Notes: a model not told the origin generated them from the sequence alone. A stretch of DNA of 51,202 nt from Deltaproteobacteria bacterium (GCA_019311115.1 JAFDDB010000009.1:1-51202), one strand, 5' to 3'; shown: positions 10,425 to 20,288, counted from the stretch's first letter. Numbers and translations are program-made.

Positions 10425-12332
10425 ATGGGCATCGCCATCGGCATCGACCTGGGCACGAGCAACTCGTGCGTCGCGGCAGTGGTCAACGGCCAGCCGCAGG
10501 TGCTCGCGAACTCCTTCGGCGAGGGAACCACGGCATCGGTCGTGTCCTTCGCCGAAGACGGCGAGATCCTGGTCGGGAACCAGGCCAAGGCCCGGATCGT
10601 CCTCGACCCGCTGTACACGGTTTCCTCCGCCAAGCGCCTGATCGGCCGCTACTCGTTCAGCGAGGAGGTCAAGAAGGCCCAGGCGATCTATCGCTACCAG
10701 ATCATCGGCGACGAGAACAACGGGATCCGCATCCGGATCCGCGACGAGGACTTCAGCCTTCCCGAGATCTCGGCCTTCGTCCTGCGCGAGATGAAGCAGG
10801 TGGCCGAGGTGGCGCTCGGGCAGGAGGTCACGCAGGCGGTGATCACGGTGCCCGCGTACTTCAACGACAACCAGCGCCAGGCGACCAAGGACGCGGGGAA
10901 GATCGCGGGCCTCGAGGTGCTGCGGATCCTGAACGAGCCGACGGCGGCGGCGCTCGCCTACGGCTACGGCCGGGACCTGAACCAGCGCGTCGCGGTCTAC
11001 GACCTGGGAGGCGGCACCTTCGACGTGTCGGTCCTCGCCATCGGCAACGACTCCTTCGAGGTGCTGTCGACCTGCGGCGACACCTACCTGGGCGGCGACG
11101 ACTTCGACGACCGCCTGATCGACCTGTTCGCCGAGCGACTGCAGCAGCAGTTCGGCGTGAACGTCCGCACCGACGCCATCGCGTTCGAAAAGCTCCGCTG
11201 CGCCGCCGAGCGCGCCAAGGTCGCGCTCAGCGAAGCGGACAGCACGCAGGTCGAGGTCCCGGACCTCTGCGAGATGGACGGCAAGACCATCCACCTGTCC
11301 TACGAGCTGACGCGTCCCGAGTTCGACAAGCTGGTGCTCGACCTGATCCAGCGCACCTTCAAGGTCTGTGACGAGGCGCTGCAGCAGGCCCACCTGACGG
11401 TGCGCGATCTCGACGGCATCATCCTCGTGGGCGGCCCCACGCGGCTCCCCACGATCCGTCACTACGTGAGCGAGTACTTCCAGCGCGAGCCCGAGGCCGA
11501 GGTGAACCCCGACGAGGTGGTCGCGGTCGGCGCCGGCATCCACGCGCACTCCCTCACGTCGGTCGGCGACGACGCAGCCGACGACGCGCTGCTCTTCGAC
11601 GTGAGCCCGCTGACCCTCCGGCTCGGCATCGCGGGGGACCTGAGCGAGCCGATCATCGACCGGAACTCGCCGCTGCCGATCGACGCTACCCGAATGTTCC
11701 ACCCGGTGAAGGACGGCCAGGAATCCGTCGCCGTGAAGATCTACCAGGGCGAATCGCGTGCGGCGCTCGGCAACGAGCTGCTCGGCATGTTCGAGTTCGC
11801 CGGATACGAGCCCGGACCGCGCGACAGCGTGCACATCGAGGTGACCTTCGAGATCTCGACCGAGGGCATCGTCCGCGTCTCGGCGCGCGACCCGCGGACG
11901 GGCGTTGGGCACTCCACCACCGTCTCCATGTCGAGCGGCCTCTCGCAGGCGGAGATGGAGCAGATCATGACGCGGGACCGGACCGCAGACGTGATCCCCA
12001 TCAGCGACGGGGACCTCGGCGACGAGGCGCCGCTCGAGCTCGTGGAGGACGATCCGGGCATCGAGCTGATCGAGGACGACGACGACGAGGCGTCCAGACT
12101 CGGCGGGCACGCCGCCGCGATCGAGCTCGGGGACAGCGACGATGCCGAGATCGAGCTCCAGGGCGGGGACGAGCCTACGGCGCTCGAGGACGACCCCGAG
12201 CTGATCGAATTGGTCGACGACGAGGCGCTCTTGCTCAAGGGCGACGAGAACCCCTTCGATTCATCCGGCCTGAAGGACCTGGCCGAAGAAGAGGACGGGC
12301 CGATCGACGAGGACACGGAGACCTCCCTCTAG
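10425..12332 (+). CDS. DnaK/Hsp70-family chaperone with acidic C-terminal tail (no obvious helical lid)
   Basis: [80 protein letters not shown]; tail rich in IELIEDDDD-like repeats. Confidence 0.95.
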   Translation: MGIAIGIDLGTSNSCVAAVVNGQPQVLANSFGEGTTASVVSFAEDGEILVGNQAKARIVLDPLYTVSSAKRLIGRYSFSEEVKKAQAIYRYQIIGDENNGIRIRIRDEDFSLPEISAFVLREMKQVAEVALGQEVTQAVITVPAYFNDNQRQATKDAGKIAGLEVLRILNEPTAAALAYGYGRDLNQRVAVYDLGGGTFDVSVLAIGNDSFEVLSTCGDTYLGGDDFDDRLIDLFAERLQQQFGVNVRTDAIAFEKLRCAAERAKVALSEADSTQVEVPDLCEMDGKTIHLSYELTRPEFDKLVLDLIQRTFKVCDEALQQAHLTVRDLDGIILVGGPTRLPTIRHYVSEYFQREPEAEVNPDEVVAVGAGIHAHSLTSVGDDAADDALLFDVSPLTLRLGIAGDLSEPIIDRNSPLPIDATRMFHPVKDGQESVAVKIYQGESRAALGNELLGMFEFAGYEPGPRDSVHIEVTFEISTEGIVRVSARDPRTGVGHSTTVSMSSGLSQAEMEQIMTRDRTADVIPISDGDLGDEAPLELVEDDPGIELIEDDDDEASRLGGHAAAIELGDSDDAEIELQGGDEPTALEDDPELIELVDDEALLLKGDENPFDSSGLKDLAEEEDGPIDEDTETSL

Positions 12333-12344
12333 GGGCCAGGGATC

Positions 12345-12881
12345 GTGACGGCCATGAAGGGATCCGAGATCCGAGCCCTGGCGAGAATGCTCGACCGGGT
12401 CGACTACTACCGACTGCTCAAGGTCGAGCGCGGCGCGCCTTCCCGCGAGATCCGCTCCGCCTACCAGACCCGGCGGCGCGAGTTCCACCCCGACCGCTAC
12501 CGGGCCACGGACGACGAGACCCGCGATGCCGTGGACCGCATCTCCAAGCGGCTGAACGAGAGCTTCTCGGTGCTGCGCCACGATGCGCGCCGCGAGGCCT
12601 ACGACCGCGGCCTCGAAGGGGACAGCGTCCGCTACACGGCCGAGGCCAAGGAAGAGGTCAAGGACGGGACGATGGCGGCCGCCGGCCGCACGCCGAACGG
12701 ACGCAAGTTCTTCGCCATGGCCGGCGAAGAGGAGCGCCGCGGCGACATCGAGAAGGCGCAAGCGAACGTGAAGATGGCGATGACCTTCGAGCCGGGAAAC
12801 GCCCACTTCAAGGCCAAGCTCGAGGAATTGAAGGAACGGCTGCCGAAGCCCGACTCCAAGACCTCGTACGCCATCAAGTAG
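12345..12881 (+). CDS. J-domain protein with C-terminal TPR-like helices
   Basis: DYYRLLKVERGAPSREIRSAYQTRRREFHPDRY (HPD motif); C-term GRKFFAMAGEEERRGDIEKAQANVKMAMTFEPGNAHFKAKLEEL is TPR-like. Directly downstream of the Hsp70 gene. Confidence 0.9.
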   Translation: MTAMKGSEIRALARMLDRVDYYRLLKVERGAPSREIRSAYQTRRREFHPDRYRATDDETRDAVDRISKRLNESFSVLRHDARREAYDRGLEGDSVRYTAEAKEEVKDGTMAAAGRTPNGRKFFAMAGEEERRGDIEKAQANVKMAMTFEPGNAHFKAKLEELKERLPKPDSKTSYAIK

Positions 12882-13120
12882 CCGCCGCCCCGCCCGGCTC
12901 GTCCCAGCCGCCCTCGCCGGGCGCCCCGCCCCGCGGCGGAGCGGCGCGCGTCCGCTCATTGACGCGCCGGCGTCCCGCAGGGCATGCTTGCGTGCGGCGG
13001 GCTGACTCTTCCGTCAACCCGTCGCAGGCCGGCGATCGATCTTCTGTGCCCCTCCCTTGCGGTGCGCGGAACTCCGGCCCGAGCCTGAAGTCACCCACCC
13101 ACGCACGAAGAGAGGACGTC

Positions 13121-13549
13121 ATGGCGGAGGAGAAGGCGGCAAGTCCGCTTCCAGTCGTGCCCTTCCTGAAGATTCCCGACGACGGGGATCCCTATCTGGA
13201 AGGACACAAGTGCAAGAAGTGTTCAGCGATCTTCCTGGGCGAACGCGCGGTCTGCTCCAGCTGCGGCGCGCGGGAAGGGATCGAGCCCATACGACTCGCC
13301 AACAAGGGTGAGCTGTACGTGTACTCGATCGTGCACCGCTCGTTCCCCGGAGTCGAAGTTCCGTATGTCTCGGCCGTGGTCGACCTCGATGGGGGCGGCA
13401 CGGTAAAGGGCAACCTGATCGGCATCGATCCGGTGCCCGAGAAGATCGAGTTCGGCATGCCTGTCGAGACCGTGTTCAAGATCGCGCCGCGGAAGGACCG
13501 CGACGGCAACGAGTACCTCACTTACTACTTCCAGCCGCGCAGCGCCTGA
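13121..13549 (+). CDS. DUF35-type Zn-ribbon/OB-fold acyl-CoA-associated protein
   Basis: Zn ribbon CKKCSAIFLGERAVCSSCG followed by an OB-like region; next to a thiolase gene. Confidence 0.88.
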   Translation: MAEEKAASPLPVVPFLKIPDDGDPYLEGHKCKKCSAIFLGERAVCSSCGAREGIEPIRLANKGELYVYSIVHRSFPGVEVPYVSAVVDLDGGGTVKGNLIGIDPVPEKIEFGMPVETVFKIAPRKDRDGNEYLTYYFQPRSA

Positions 13550-13620
13550 GGCGCTGGTTGCAGCCCGCAGCGCCTCGGGCGCTGGCTGCAGCGACGGGCG
13601 AGGAAGTCGGAGACAAAGCG

Positions 13621-14769
13621 ATGAGTGACGTCTACATCCTCGGAACGGACATGATCAAGTTCGGCCGTTTCCCCGACCGCACTGTTCCCGACCTCGGCGC
13701 GCAGGCCGCGCTGATGGCACTGGACGACGCGGGACTCTCGATCAACGACATGGAGGCGCTGTACTGCGGCAACCTGATGCAGTCGAACGCCATGGTCGGG
13801 CAGCGCATCCTGCGCGAGATCGGCCAGACCGGCGTGCCGGTGGTCAACTGCGCGAACGCCTGTGCGACCGGCGCCACCGCGTTCCGCGAGGGCTGGGCCG
13901 CGATCAAGGCCGGGCTCTACGACCTGGTACTGGTGGTCGGCGTCGAGCAGATGGGCAAGGCCGGCCTGCTCGGCGGCGGCGGCGGCAGCACGGGCATCCC
14001 GACCGAGGGCCTGCTCGGCTCCAGCACGATGCCCGCGGTCTTCGCAGAGGCGGGACAGGAGCACGCTCGCAAGTACGGCACGACCTTCGAGCAGTTCGCG
14101 AAGGTTTCGGTGAAGAACCACCACCACTCCACGAAGAACCCGAAGGCCATGTACCAGATCGAGACGCCGCTCGACAAGGTCATGGGCGCCGAGATGATCT
14201 CGTACCCGAACACGAAGCTGATGTGCTCGGTCAACGTGGACGGCTCGGCGGCGGCGGTGATCGCGTCCGAGAAGAAGGCCCGCGAGCTCGGCCTGGGCCG
14301 CGCCGTCAAGGTGTCCGCCTCGGTGCTGACGAGCGACCGCTTCACGGAGCGCGACCTCACCATGCCCGACGTCAACACCTGCACGCGCGAGGCCGCGGCC
14401 AAGGCCTACGAGATGGCCGGCATCGGCCCGGAGGACGTGAACCTGGTCGAGCTGCACGACTGCTTCGCGACCGCCGAGATCCTGCACTACGAGAACCTGG
14501 GTCTCTGCAAGGACGGCGAAGCGGGCCGGCTGATCGACGACGGCGAGGTGGCGCACGGGGGCCGGGTGCCGGTCAACGTGTCCGGCGGCCTGCTCTCGAA
14601 GGGCCACCCGCTCGGCGCCACGGGCGTCGCGAACATCTACGAGGTGACGACCCACCTGCGCGGCGAGGCGGGAGAGCGCCAGGTCGTGGGGGCGAAGGTC
14701 GGCCTCACCCACGTGATCGGGCTCGGCTCGGCCTGCGCGATCCACGTGCTGGAGCGCGTCTCCGACTGA
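13621..14769 (+). CDS. Thiolase-family protein (acetyl-CoA acetyltransferase-like), catalytic Cys retained
   Basis: PVVNCANACATGATAF (nucleophile Cys), SKGHPLGATG (His), GLGSACAIHVL (second Cys). Confidence 0.9.
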   Translation: MSDVYILGTDMIKFGRFPDRTVPDLGAQAALMALDDAGLSINDMEALYCGNLMQSNAMVGQRILREIGQTGVPVVNCANACATGATAFREGWAAIKAGLYDLVLVVGVEQMGKAGLLGGGGGSTGIPTEGLLGSSTMPAVFAEAGQEHARKYGTTFEQFAKVSVKNHHHSTKNPKAMYQIETPLDKVMGAEMISYPNTKLMCSVNVDGSAAAVIASEKKARELGLGRAVKVSASVLTSDRFTERDLTMPDVNTCTREAAAKAYEMAGIGPEDVNLVELHDCFATAEILHYENLGLCKDGEAGRLIDDGEVAHGGRVPVNVSGGLLSKGHPLGATGVANIYEVTTHLRGEAGERQVVGAKVGLTHVIGLGSACAIHVLERVSD

Positions 14770-14799
14770 ACGGCTCCGGGCCGGGCCTCTTCGTCCGAG

Positions 14800-14849
14800 G
14801 TCCGGCCCGGCAGGCCGGGCCTCGTCCGCAGTCCGGCCCGGCAGGCCGG
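14800..14849. terminator. Two GC-rich self-complementary repeats between convergent genes (putative bidirectional terminator)
   Basis: 19-nt GTCCGGCCCGGCAGGCCGG at 14800-14818 and 14831-14849, each foldable, between convergent stops at 14769(+) and 14873(-). No clear T tract. Confidence 0.5.
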
Positions 14850-14872
14850 ACCTTGGCGCCCAGGGCTGTCCG

Positions 14873-15307
14873 TCAGCGCGGGGGCGGCCAGGTCTCGTGC
14901 AGCGCTTCCCACGGGAGGGTTGCGCAGCGGCGCCGCGACGGGAGATCGGCGATGCGCTCGAAGGCGGCGAGTCGCTCGTCCAGGTCCGCACCGGCGGGGC
15001 CACCCTCGACCAGCCTGGCCAGGCTCTCACCCAACGCGTCGCACGCCTCGCGCCCCAGACCGGGCACCATCTCGGTCAGGACGCTGGCCGACGCGACCGC
15101 GATCGCGCATCCACGCGCACGCGCCGAGACCGATTCGATCCGGCCGCCTGCAAGACAAACCTCGACCTTCACTTGATCCCCGCAAACGGGGTTGTCCACC
15201 ACCGCCGAGGCGTCTGGAGCCGCCAGCGGCGCGCGGCCTCGCGGGTGGCGGTAGTGCTCGAGTACGACCTCGCGATAGAGCGCGTCGACGCGGCTCGCCT
15301 CGCTCAC
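14873..15307 (-). CDS. SufU/NifU-like Fe-S cluster assembly protein
   Basis: LYREVVLEHYRHPRGRAPL, DNPVCGDQVKVEV, ARGCAIAVASASVLTEMV, RRRCATLPWEAL. GTG start overlaps the upstream stop. Confidence 0.88.
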   Translation of the reverse strand: MSEASRVDALYREVVLEHYRHPRGRAPLAAPDASAVVDNPVCGDQVKVEVCLAGGRIESVSARARGCAIAVASASVLTEMVPGLGREACDALGESLARLVEGGPAGADLDERLAAFERIADLPSRRRCATLPWEALHETWPPPR

Positions 15308-16125
15308 TCGCCCCTGCGCCCGCGCGCGCTTCGGCTCTCGGCCAGCGGGCCACCGCTCCCGCCGCGGCGGCGCTGCACGATCTCGGACAGGATCGACAGG
15401 GCGATCTCCTGTGGCGTGGCCGCGGCCAGGTCGAGTCCGCACGGCGCGCGCACGCGGCCCAGCGCCGCCGGGTCGACGCCGTCCTCACGCAGGCGGTCGA
15501 GGACGAGCGCCGCGCGCTTGGCGCTCGCGATCAGGCCGACGTATGCGGGTTCGGTCGCCAGTACCGCCCGCAGGGCGTCGTAGTCGCCCCGGTGCTGCGT
15601 GGCGATGACGACCCAGGTGTCCGCGTCGCAGTCGATCTTGGCGTACTCCGGGTCCTGGACGATGCGCTCGTCCGCGGTCGGAAACCGCTCGGCGGTAGCC
15701 AGCGGGTCGTTCACGGCGACGCGGAACTCGAGCTGGCCGGCCATGCGCGCGAGCGTCTCCGCAATCGCCCCGTGCCCGAGCACCAGCAGCTTGGGCGCAG
15801 GCAGGACCGGCTCGACGTAGACCTCCATGGACCCCCCACACGGCATGCCGACGCCGAGCACCTCGTCGTCCAGGTCGACCACGATCACGCGCGGCGTGCC
15901 GTCGCGCATCGCCTCGAGCGCCTCGTCGCGCACGCGGCTCTCGGCGCAGCCGCCGCCGACCCAGCCAAAGACGGTGCGGCCTTGCGCGTCGATGATCGCC
16001 TTGGCGCCGGGACGTGCCGACGCCGAGCCGTGGATGCGGACCACGGTCGCCACGGCGGCCGGCTCACCAGCCGCGACGCGGGCGGCGAGCTGGCGGACGA
16101 AGTCGGCGTTGGACGGTGCGGCCAT
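15304..16125 (-). CDS. XdhC/CoxI-family molybdoenzyme maturation protein
   Basis: IHGSASARPGAKAIIDAQGRTVFGWVGGGCAESRV, PCGGSMEVYVEPV, LLVLGHGAIAETLA, ATQHRGDYDALR. Confidence 0.9.
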   Translation of the reverse strand: MAAPSNADFVRQLAARVAAGEPAAVATVVRIHGSASARPGAKAIIDAQGRTVFGWVGGGCAESRVRDEALEAMRDGTPRVIVVDLDDEVLGVGMPCGGSMEVYVEPVLPAPKLLVLGHGAIAETLARMAGQLEFRVAVNDPLATAERFPTADERIVQDPEYAKIDCDADTWVVIATQHRGDYDALRAVLATEPAYVGLIASAKRAALVLDRLREDGVDPAALGRVRAPCGLDLAAATPQEIALSILSEIVQRRRGGSGGPLAESRSARGRRGE

Positions 16126-16163
16126 CGCTCCGAATACTACGGGGGCGACGGCCGTCCGTAAAA

Positions 16164-16193
16164 TTGGCACTCGCATCGGCGCGTGCCTAAGAT
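16164..16193 (+). promoter_or_regulatory. Putative sigma70-type promoter: TTGGCA - 18 nt - TAAGAT
   Basis: -35-like TTGGCA 16164-16169, -10-like TAAGAT 16188-16193, ATG at 16207. Closely resembles the block at 38285-38314. Confidence 0.55.
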
Positions 16194-16206
16194 CCCGCCG
16201 TTGCCC

Positions 16207-18192
16207 ATGAATCCAGCTCCCACGCGGCCCCCGCAAAGCTCTCGCAGCTCGCTGCTCCGCCTTCCCGGGGCCTCAGGATGGGGGGCCTGCGGACTCGTCC
16301 TCGTGCTGGCCCTGGGCACGCTCGGTGGCGCCGGCTGCCAGGCCGAGACGGGGCGCTCGTCCGAACCCGCGGTCTCGGCCCGCAAGGAGCGCGCCCTCCC
16401 CCGCTTCGAGGGGACGCTGCTCGACGGCGAGCGCGCCAGCACCGACCTGCTGCGCCGCAAGCGGGCCATCCTCTTCTTCTTCGCGTCCACGGACTCGGAC
16501 GCGCCCGCGCTGATGGAGGTGTTGGCGCGCGTCGGCGACGACGCCCGCGAGTCGAACGTGACGCTGATCGGCGTGAACCGCGACGAAGAGGCGAGCTCCG
16601 GCCGCGGGTTCCTGCGCACCTACGGCATGGAGGCGCCGGTCTTCAGCGACTCGCGCGGGGCGATCTCGCGGGCGGTCGGTGTTGCGGGTGGCCGCTCCGC
16701 GGTGGTCGTGGTCGACGCCGAGGGGTACCTGATCCTCGGCTTCCAGGGGCTCGACTCGGTCGCGGGAATCGACCCGTACGAGAAGGTGATCCGCGAGTCG
16801 CTCCACCTGGGCAGCGGCAAGGGCGCGGTCTCGCCGGCCCTCGGCCTTCGGCCCGAGGCTCCGGACTTCGAGGTCCAGACGCTGGCAGGCGATAAGCTGA
16901 TCCTCGCGGACCTCGAGGGGAAGATCGCGGTCGTGGTCTTCTTCAGCCCCAGCTGCCCCCACTGTCACAGCGCGCTGCGCTTTCTCCAGGGCCTGGTGGA
17001 GCAACTCGACAACCCGGACCTGGCCGTCGTCTCGATCAGCGTGCAGAACAAGAAGTACGTGATCGAGGACATGGTCTCGCGCATGGCGATCGACCTCCCG
17101 ATGTACGTCGACCCGAAGGACGAGGTATTCAAGGACTACGCCCACAGCGGCACGGTCCCCGACATCGTGATCCTCGACCGGGAGGGACGCGTGGCCAGCC
17201 GTCACAGCGGCATGACACCCCGGCTCGAAGCGCTGATGACGATGCAGATCAAGCACTTGCTCGGCGTGTCGAACCCGATTCTGCTCGATGCGAAGGGCTA
17301 CAGCGGCGAGGAGTTCTGCTCGGTCTGCCACGAGTCACAGCACGAGACCTGGGCGCTGACCAACCACGCCTACGCGTTCACGACGCTGGCCGAGCACGGC
17401 GCGGATCGCGATCCCGAGTGCGTCGGCTGCCACACCGCGGGCTTCGGGCAGGCAGGCGGCTACGACCTGAAGCAGCGCCAGACCCACCTGGAAGGCGTGC
17501 AGTGCGAGAACTGCCACGGCCGCGGGGGGCCGCACCAGTCGCCGGAGTTCGCGAAGCAGGGCTACGAGCAGACCTGCGCCGGCTGTCACACCTCGGAGCA
17601 CTCGCTGCGCTTCGTGTTCGGCGAGCGGCTGCCGCTGGTGTCGCACGCGGCGAACGCGCAGTTCGGCTCGCTCAGCGCCGAGGAGCGCAAGGCGCTGATC
17701 GAGCGCCGCGACCGCCGCGAGAGGAAGCTCTTCGACCGGGGCGAGTTCGTCGGCTCCGCGGCCTGCGCGGGCTGCCACGAATCGGAGCACTCGATCTGGA
17801 GCGCGTCCCCGCACGCCCGCGCTTTCGCGACGCTGGTCGGCAAGAAAGAGCACGAGAACGGCGATTGCCAGCGCTGCCACACGACCGGCTTCGAGGAGGC
17901 CGGAGGCTTCCCGCAGGGTGGCGACGCGTTGACCGGGGTCGGCTGCGAGAGCTGTCACGGCCCCGGCGGCAGCCACGTAGCCGAGGGCGCCCGGCGCGAA
18001 GGCACGATCCTGGCGCTCACCGACAAGTGCGACAGCTGCGTGATCATGCAGATCTGCGGCTCGTGTCACGACGAGGCGAACGACCCCGGCTTCGAGTTCG
18101 AGCTGCTCGACAAGATCGACGCGATCCGCCACGGCTTCCGCGACCGCGACGCGCACGCCCAGGCGACTTCGCCGGACGCAGGCGCCGAGTGA
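16207..18192 (+). CDS. Lipoprotein with two thioredoxin-fold domains and an eight-heme-site cytochrome c module
   Basis: Lipobox-like LGGAGC; first Trx-like domain lacks CXXC, second has FFSPSCPHCHSAL; CXXCH at 17317, 17419, 17503, 17575, 17764, 17866, 17944 and 18055. Confidence 0.93.
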   Translation: MNPAPTRPPQSSRSSLLRLPGASGWGACGLVLVLALGTLGGAGCQAETGRSSEPAVSARKERALPRFEGTLLDGERASTDLLRRKRAILFFFASTDSDAPALMEVLARVGDDARESNVTLIGVNRDEEASSGRGFLRTYGMEAPVFSDSRGAISRAVGVAGGRSAVVVVDAEGYLILGFQGLDSVAGIDPYEKVIRESLHLGSGKGAVSPALGLRPEAPDFEVQTLAGDKLILADLEGKIAVVVFFSPSCPHCHSALRFLQGLVEQLDNPDLAVVSISVQNKKYVIEDMVSRMAIDLPMYVDPKDEVFKDYAHSGTVPDIVILDREGRVASRHSGMTPRLEALMTMQIKHLLGVSNPILLDAKGYSGEEFCSVCHESQHETWALTNHAYAFTTLAEHGADRDPECVGCHTAGFGQAGGYDLKQRQTHLEGVQCENCHGRGGPHQSPEFAKQGYEQTCAGCHTSEHSLRFVFGERLPLVSHAANAQFGSLSAEERKALIERRDRRERKLFDRGEFVGSAACAGCHESEHSIWSASPHARAFATLVGKKEHENGDCQRCHTTGFEEAGGFPQGGDALTGVGCESCHGPGGSHVAEGARREGTILALTDKCDSCVIMQICGSCHDEANDPGFEFELLDKIDAIRHGFRDRDAHAQATSPDAGAE

Positions 18193-18956
18193 GCGCCGGC
18201 GGCGACCCGCGGGCGCTGATCCGCGGACTCAAGCAGACCCTGCGCGAGCTGGCCGCCGAAGGACTCGACACGCTGCCGCGGCCACCCGCGCTGCCGATCG
18301 ACGCGTCGCCAGCGCCGACGGCGCCGCTCGACCGCGCGCCGGAGACGGGAGCCACGGCTCCCATCGCGGCTCCCGTCGCGACGACGTCGGCGCCCGGCAT
18401 CGAGACGCTCGAGGCGATCCGCACCGACCTCGGGGACTGCCGGCGCTGCGGACTCTGCGAGACGCGCAAGCAGCTGGTCTTCGGTGAGGGAAGCCCGCAG
18501 GCGTCGGTCGTGTTCGTGGGCGAGGGTCCGGGCGCCGACGAGGACCGCACGGGGCGTCCGTTCGTGGGCAGGGCCGGCCAACTGCTCGACAAGATGATCG
18601 AGGCCGTCGGCTGGCGACGCGAGGACGTGTACATCTGCAACGTGGTCAAGTGCCGGCCGCCCGGGAACCGCAATCCCGAGCAGCAGGAGATCTCGACCTG
18701 CCGGCCCTTCCTGGACCGCCAGCTCCGCGCCATCGCGCCGCGCGCGATCGTCACGCTCGGCAAGCCCGCGGCCGCGACGCTGCTCGGGCGGAGCATCGCG
18801 ATCACGCGCGAGCGCGGGACCTGGCGCGAGTGGGAGGGCGTGCCCCTGATGCCGACCTTCCACCCGGCCTACCTGCTCCGCTCGTACACGCGCGAGAACC
18901 GGCAGGCGGTCTGGGATGACCTGCGCGCCGTGCGCGCACGAATCGACGGGAGCTGA
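18189..18956 (+). CDS. Type-4 (Fe-S) uracil-DNA glycosylase
   Basis: CRRCGLCETRKQLVFGEGSPQASVVFVGEGPGADEDRTGRPFVGRAGQLLDKMI, YICNVVKCRPPGNRNP, MPTFHPAYLLR. GTG start in a GTGA overlap. Confidence 0.94.
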   Translation: MSAGGDPRALIRGLKQTLRELAAEGLDTLPRPPALPIDASPAPTAPLDRAPETGATAPIAAPVATTSAPGIETLEAIRTDLGDCRRCGLCETRKQLVFGEGSPQASVVFVGEGPGADEDRTGRPFVGRAGQLLDKMIEAVGWRREDVYICNVVKCRPPGNRNPEQQEISTCRPFLDRQLRAIAPRAIVTLGKPAAATLLGRSIAITRERGTWREWEGVPLMPTFHPAYLLRSYTRENRQAVWDDLRAVRARIDGS

Positions 18957-18965
18957 CGCCAGCCG

Positions 18966-20288
18966 ATGCGGATCGCCCGCTGGGCGCTGGCACTCCTGCT
19001 GCTCGCCCCGGCTCCTGCGAGCGCCGAACTCCGCGCGCTGGCGGGACGCGACGGCCTGCGCGTCGGGTTCGGCGCGCAAGCGCTGCCGGCGCCCGAGGGA
19101 GGCCCGCTCGCGGGCTACGGCGGGCTGCGCACGCGCACCGCCGTGGGCCACCTCGACGCCCCCGAGGCTCGCGCCGTGGTGCTCGAGAACGGGGACGCGC
19201 GCGTGGCGATCGTGGCCGTCGACCTGGTGATCGTCCGGCCGGAGCTTCGCGACGCGCTGCGCGAGCACGCGTCGGCGCGCGGTGTGGGAACGGTCCTGGT
19301 CGCCGCGACGCACACGCACTCGGGCCCCGGCGGCTACCTGTCGGGCTGGTGGCCTGCACGCCTGACGGCGGGCACCGAACGGCCCGGTGCCGCGGGTGAG
19401 ATCGCCGACGCCGCGCGCGGAGCGCTCGACCGCGCCCTCGCCGACCGCGCTCCGGCGCGCCTCGGCGCGGTGCTCGGCCACTCGGCGCTGGCGGAGAACC
19501 GCCGCCGCGACGACGGCCCGGCGGAGACCGACCTTCCGGTGCTGGTCGCGCGCTTTCCGGGAGCACGGCCCGCGCGCGAGCCGGTGGTCGTCTTTGCCTT
19601 CGGCGCGCACGCGACGGTCCTGTCGCCGCAGAGCCGCGACTACTCCGCCGACTACGTGGGCGCGTCGCGCCGTGCGCTCGGCGAAGCCGGCTGGCGCGCG
19701 CTCTTCCTGCCGGGGCCGCTCGGTGACCAGCAGCCGGTGAGCGCGCTCGGCCCGCTCTGGCCGGACGACCTCGACGTTCAACGCGAGCAGGTCGCCGAGA
19801 TCGGCCGCGCGCTGGCGGTCGCGGTGCTGGAGTCCGCCGAACGGGCCGCCGGCCAGGAGACCCCGCACTTCGCCAGCGCCGAGCGCTGGCTCGACCTGCC
19901 CGAGCCCCGGCTGCGCCGCTTCTGCCCGATCTGGTGGCTGGGTCCGTTCGCCGGGGGGCCGATCCGCGACTTCATCTCGACGCGCGCGCCCGTGCAGGTG
20001 CTGCGCATCGGACCCGCCTGGCTCGCCGGAGTCCCAGCCGAGCCGAGCTCCGACGTGGGCTCGGAGCTCCGGGCAGCGCTTCGCGCGCAGGGGGCCGGAG
20101 TCCCGTTCGTGATCGCGCACGCGAACGACTGGACGGGCTACGTCGTCACGCCCGAGATCTACGGCGCCGGCGGCTACGAGGCGTGCATGTCGTTCCACGG
20201 ACCCGGCATGGCCGCCGCACTCACCGAGAAGGTGGCCCAGACCGCGCGAGCGCTGGACGAGGCGCAAGCGTTGCCGGAGGCGCGGTGA
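18966..20288 (+). CDS. Neutral/alkaline ceramidase-like secreted protein
   Basis: Signal peptide; VGFGAQALPAPEGGPLAGYGG, VAIVAVDLVIV, VAATHTHSGPGG, FAFGAHATVL. Confidence 0.78.
   Translation: MRIARWALALLLLAPAPASAELRALAGRDGLRVGFGAQALPAPEGGPLAGYGGLRTRTAVGHLDAPEARAVVLENGDARVAIVAVDLVIVRPELRDALREHASARGVGTVLVAATHTHSGPGGYLSGWWPARLTAGTERPGAAGEIADAARGALDRALADRAPARLGAVLGHSALAENRRRDDGPAETDLPVLVARFPGARPAREPVVVFAFGAHATVLSPQSRDYSADYVGASRRALGEAGWRALFLPGPLGDQQPVSALGPLWPDDLDVQREQVAEIGRALAVAVLESAERAAGQETPHFASAERWLDLPEPRLRRFCPIWWLGPFAGGPIRDFISTRAPVQVLRIGPAWLAGVPAEPSSDVGSELRAALRAQGAGVPFVIAHANDWTGYVVTPEIYGAGGYEACMSFHGPGMAAALTEKVAQTARALDEAQALPEAR

Noticed and set aside
10350-12110. 586-aa minus-strand ORF opposite the Hsp70 gene
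   Set aside because: Mirrors the Hsp70 coding region; composition typical of GC-driven antisense open frames.
12959-12988. TTGACG-N18-CATGCT as a promoter for the DUF35 gene at 13121
   Set aside because: The -10 match is weak and lies over 130 nt from the start codon; not sufficient to call.
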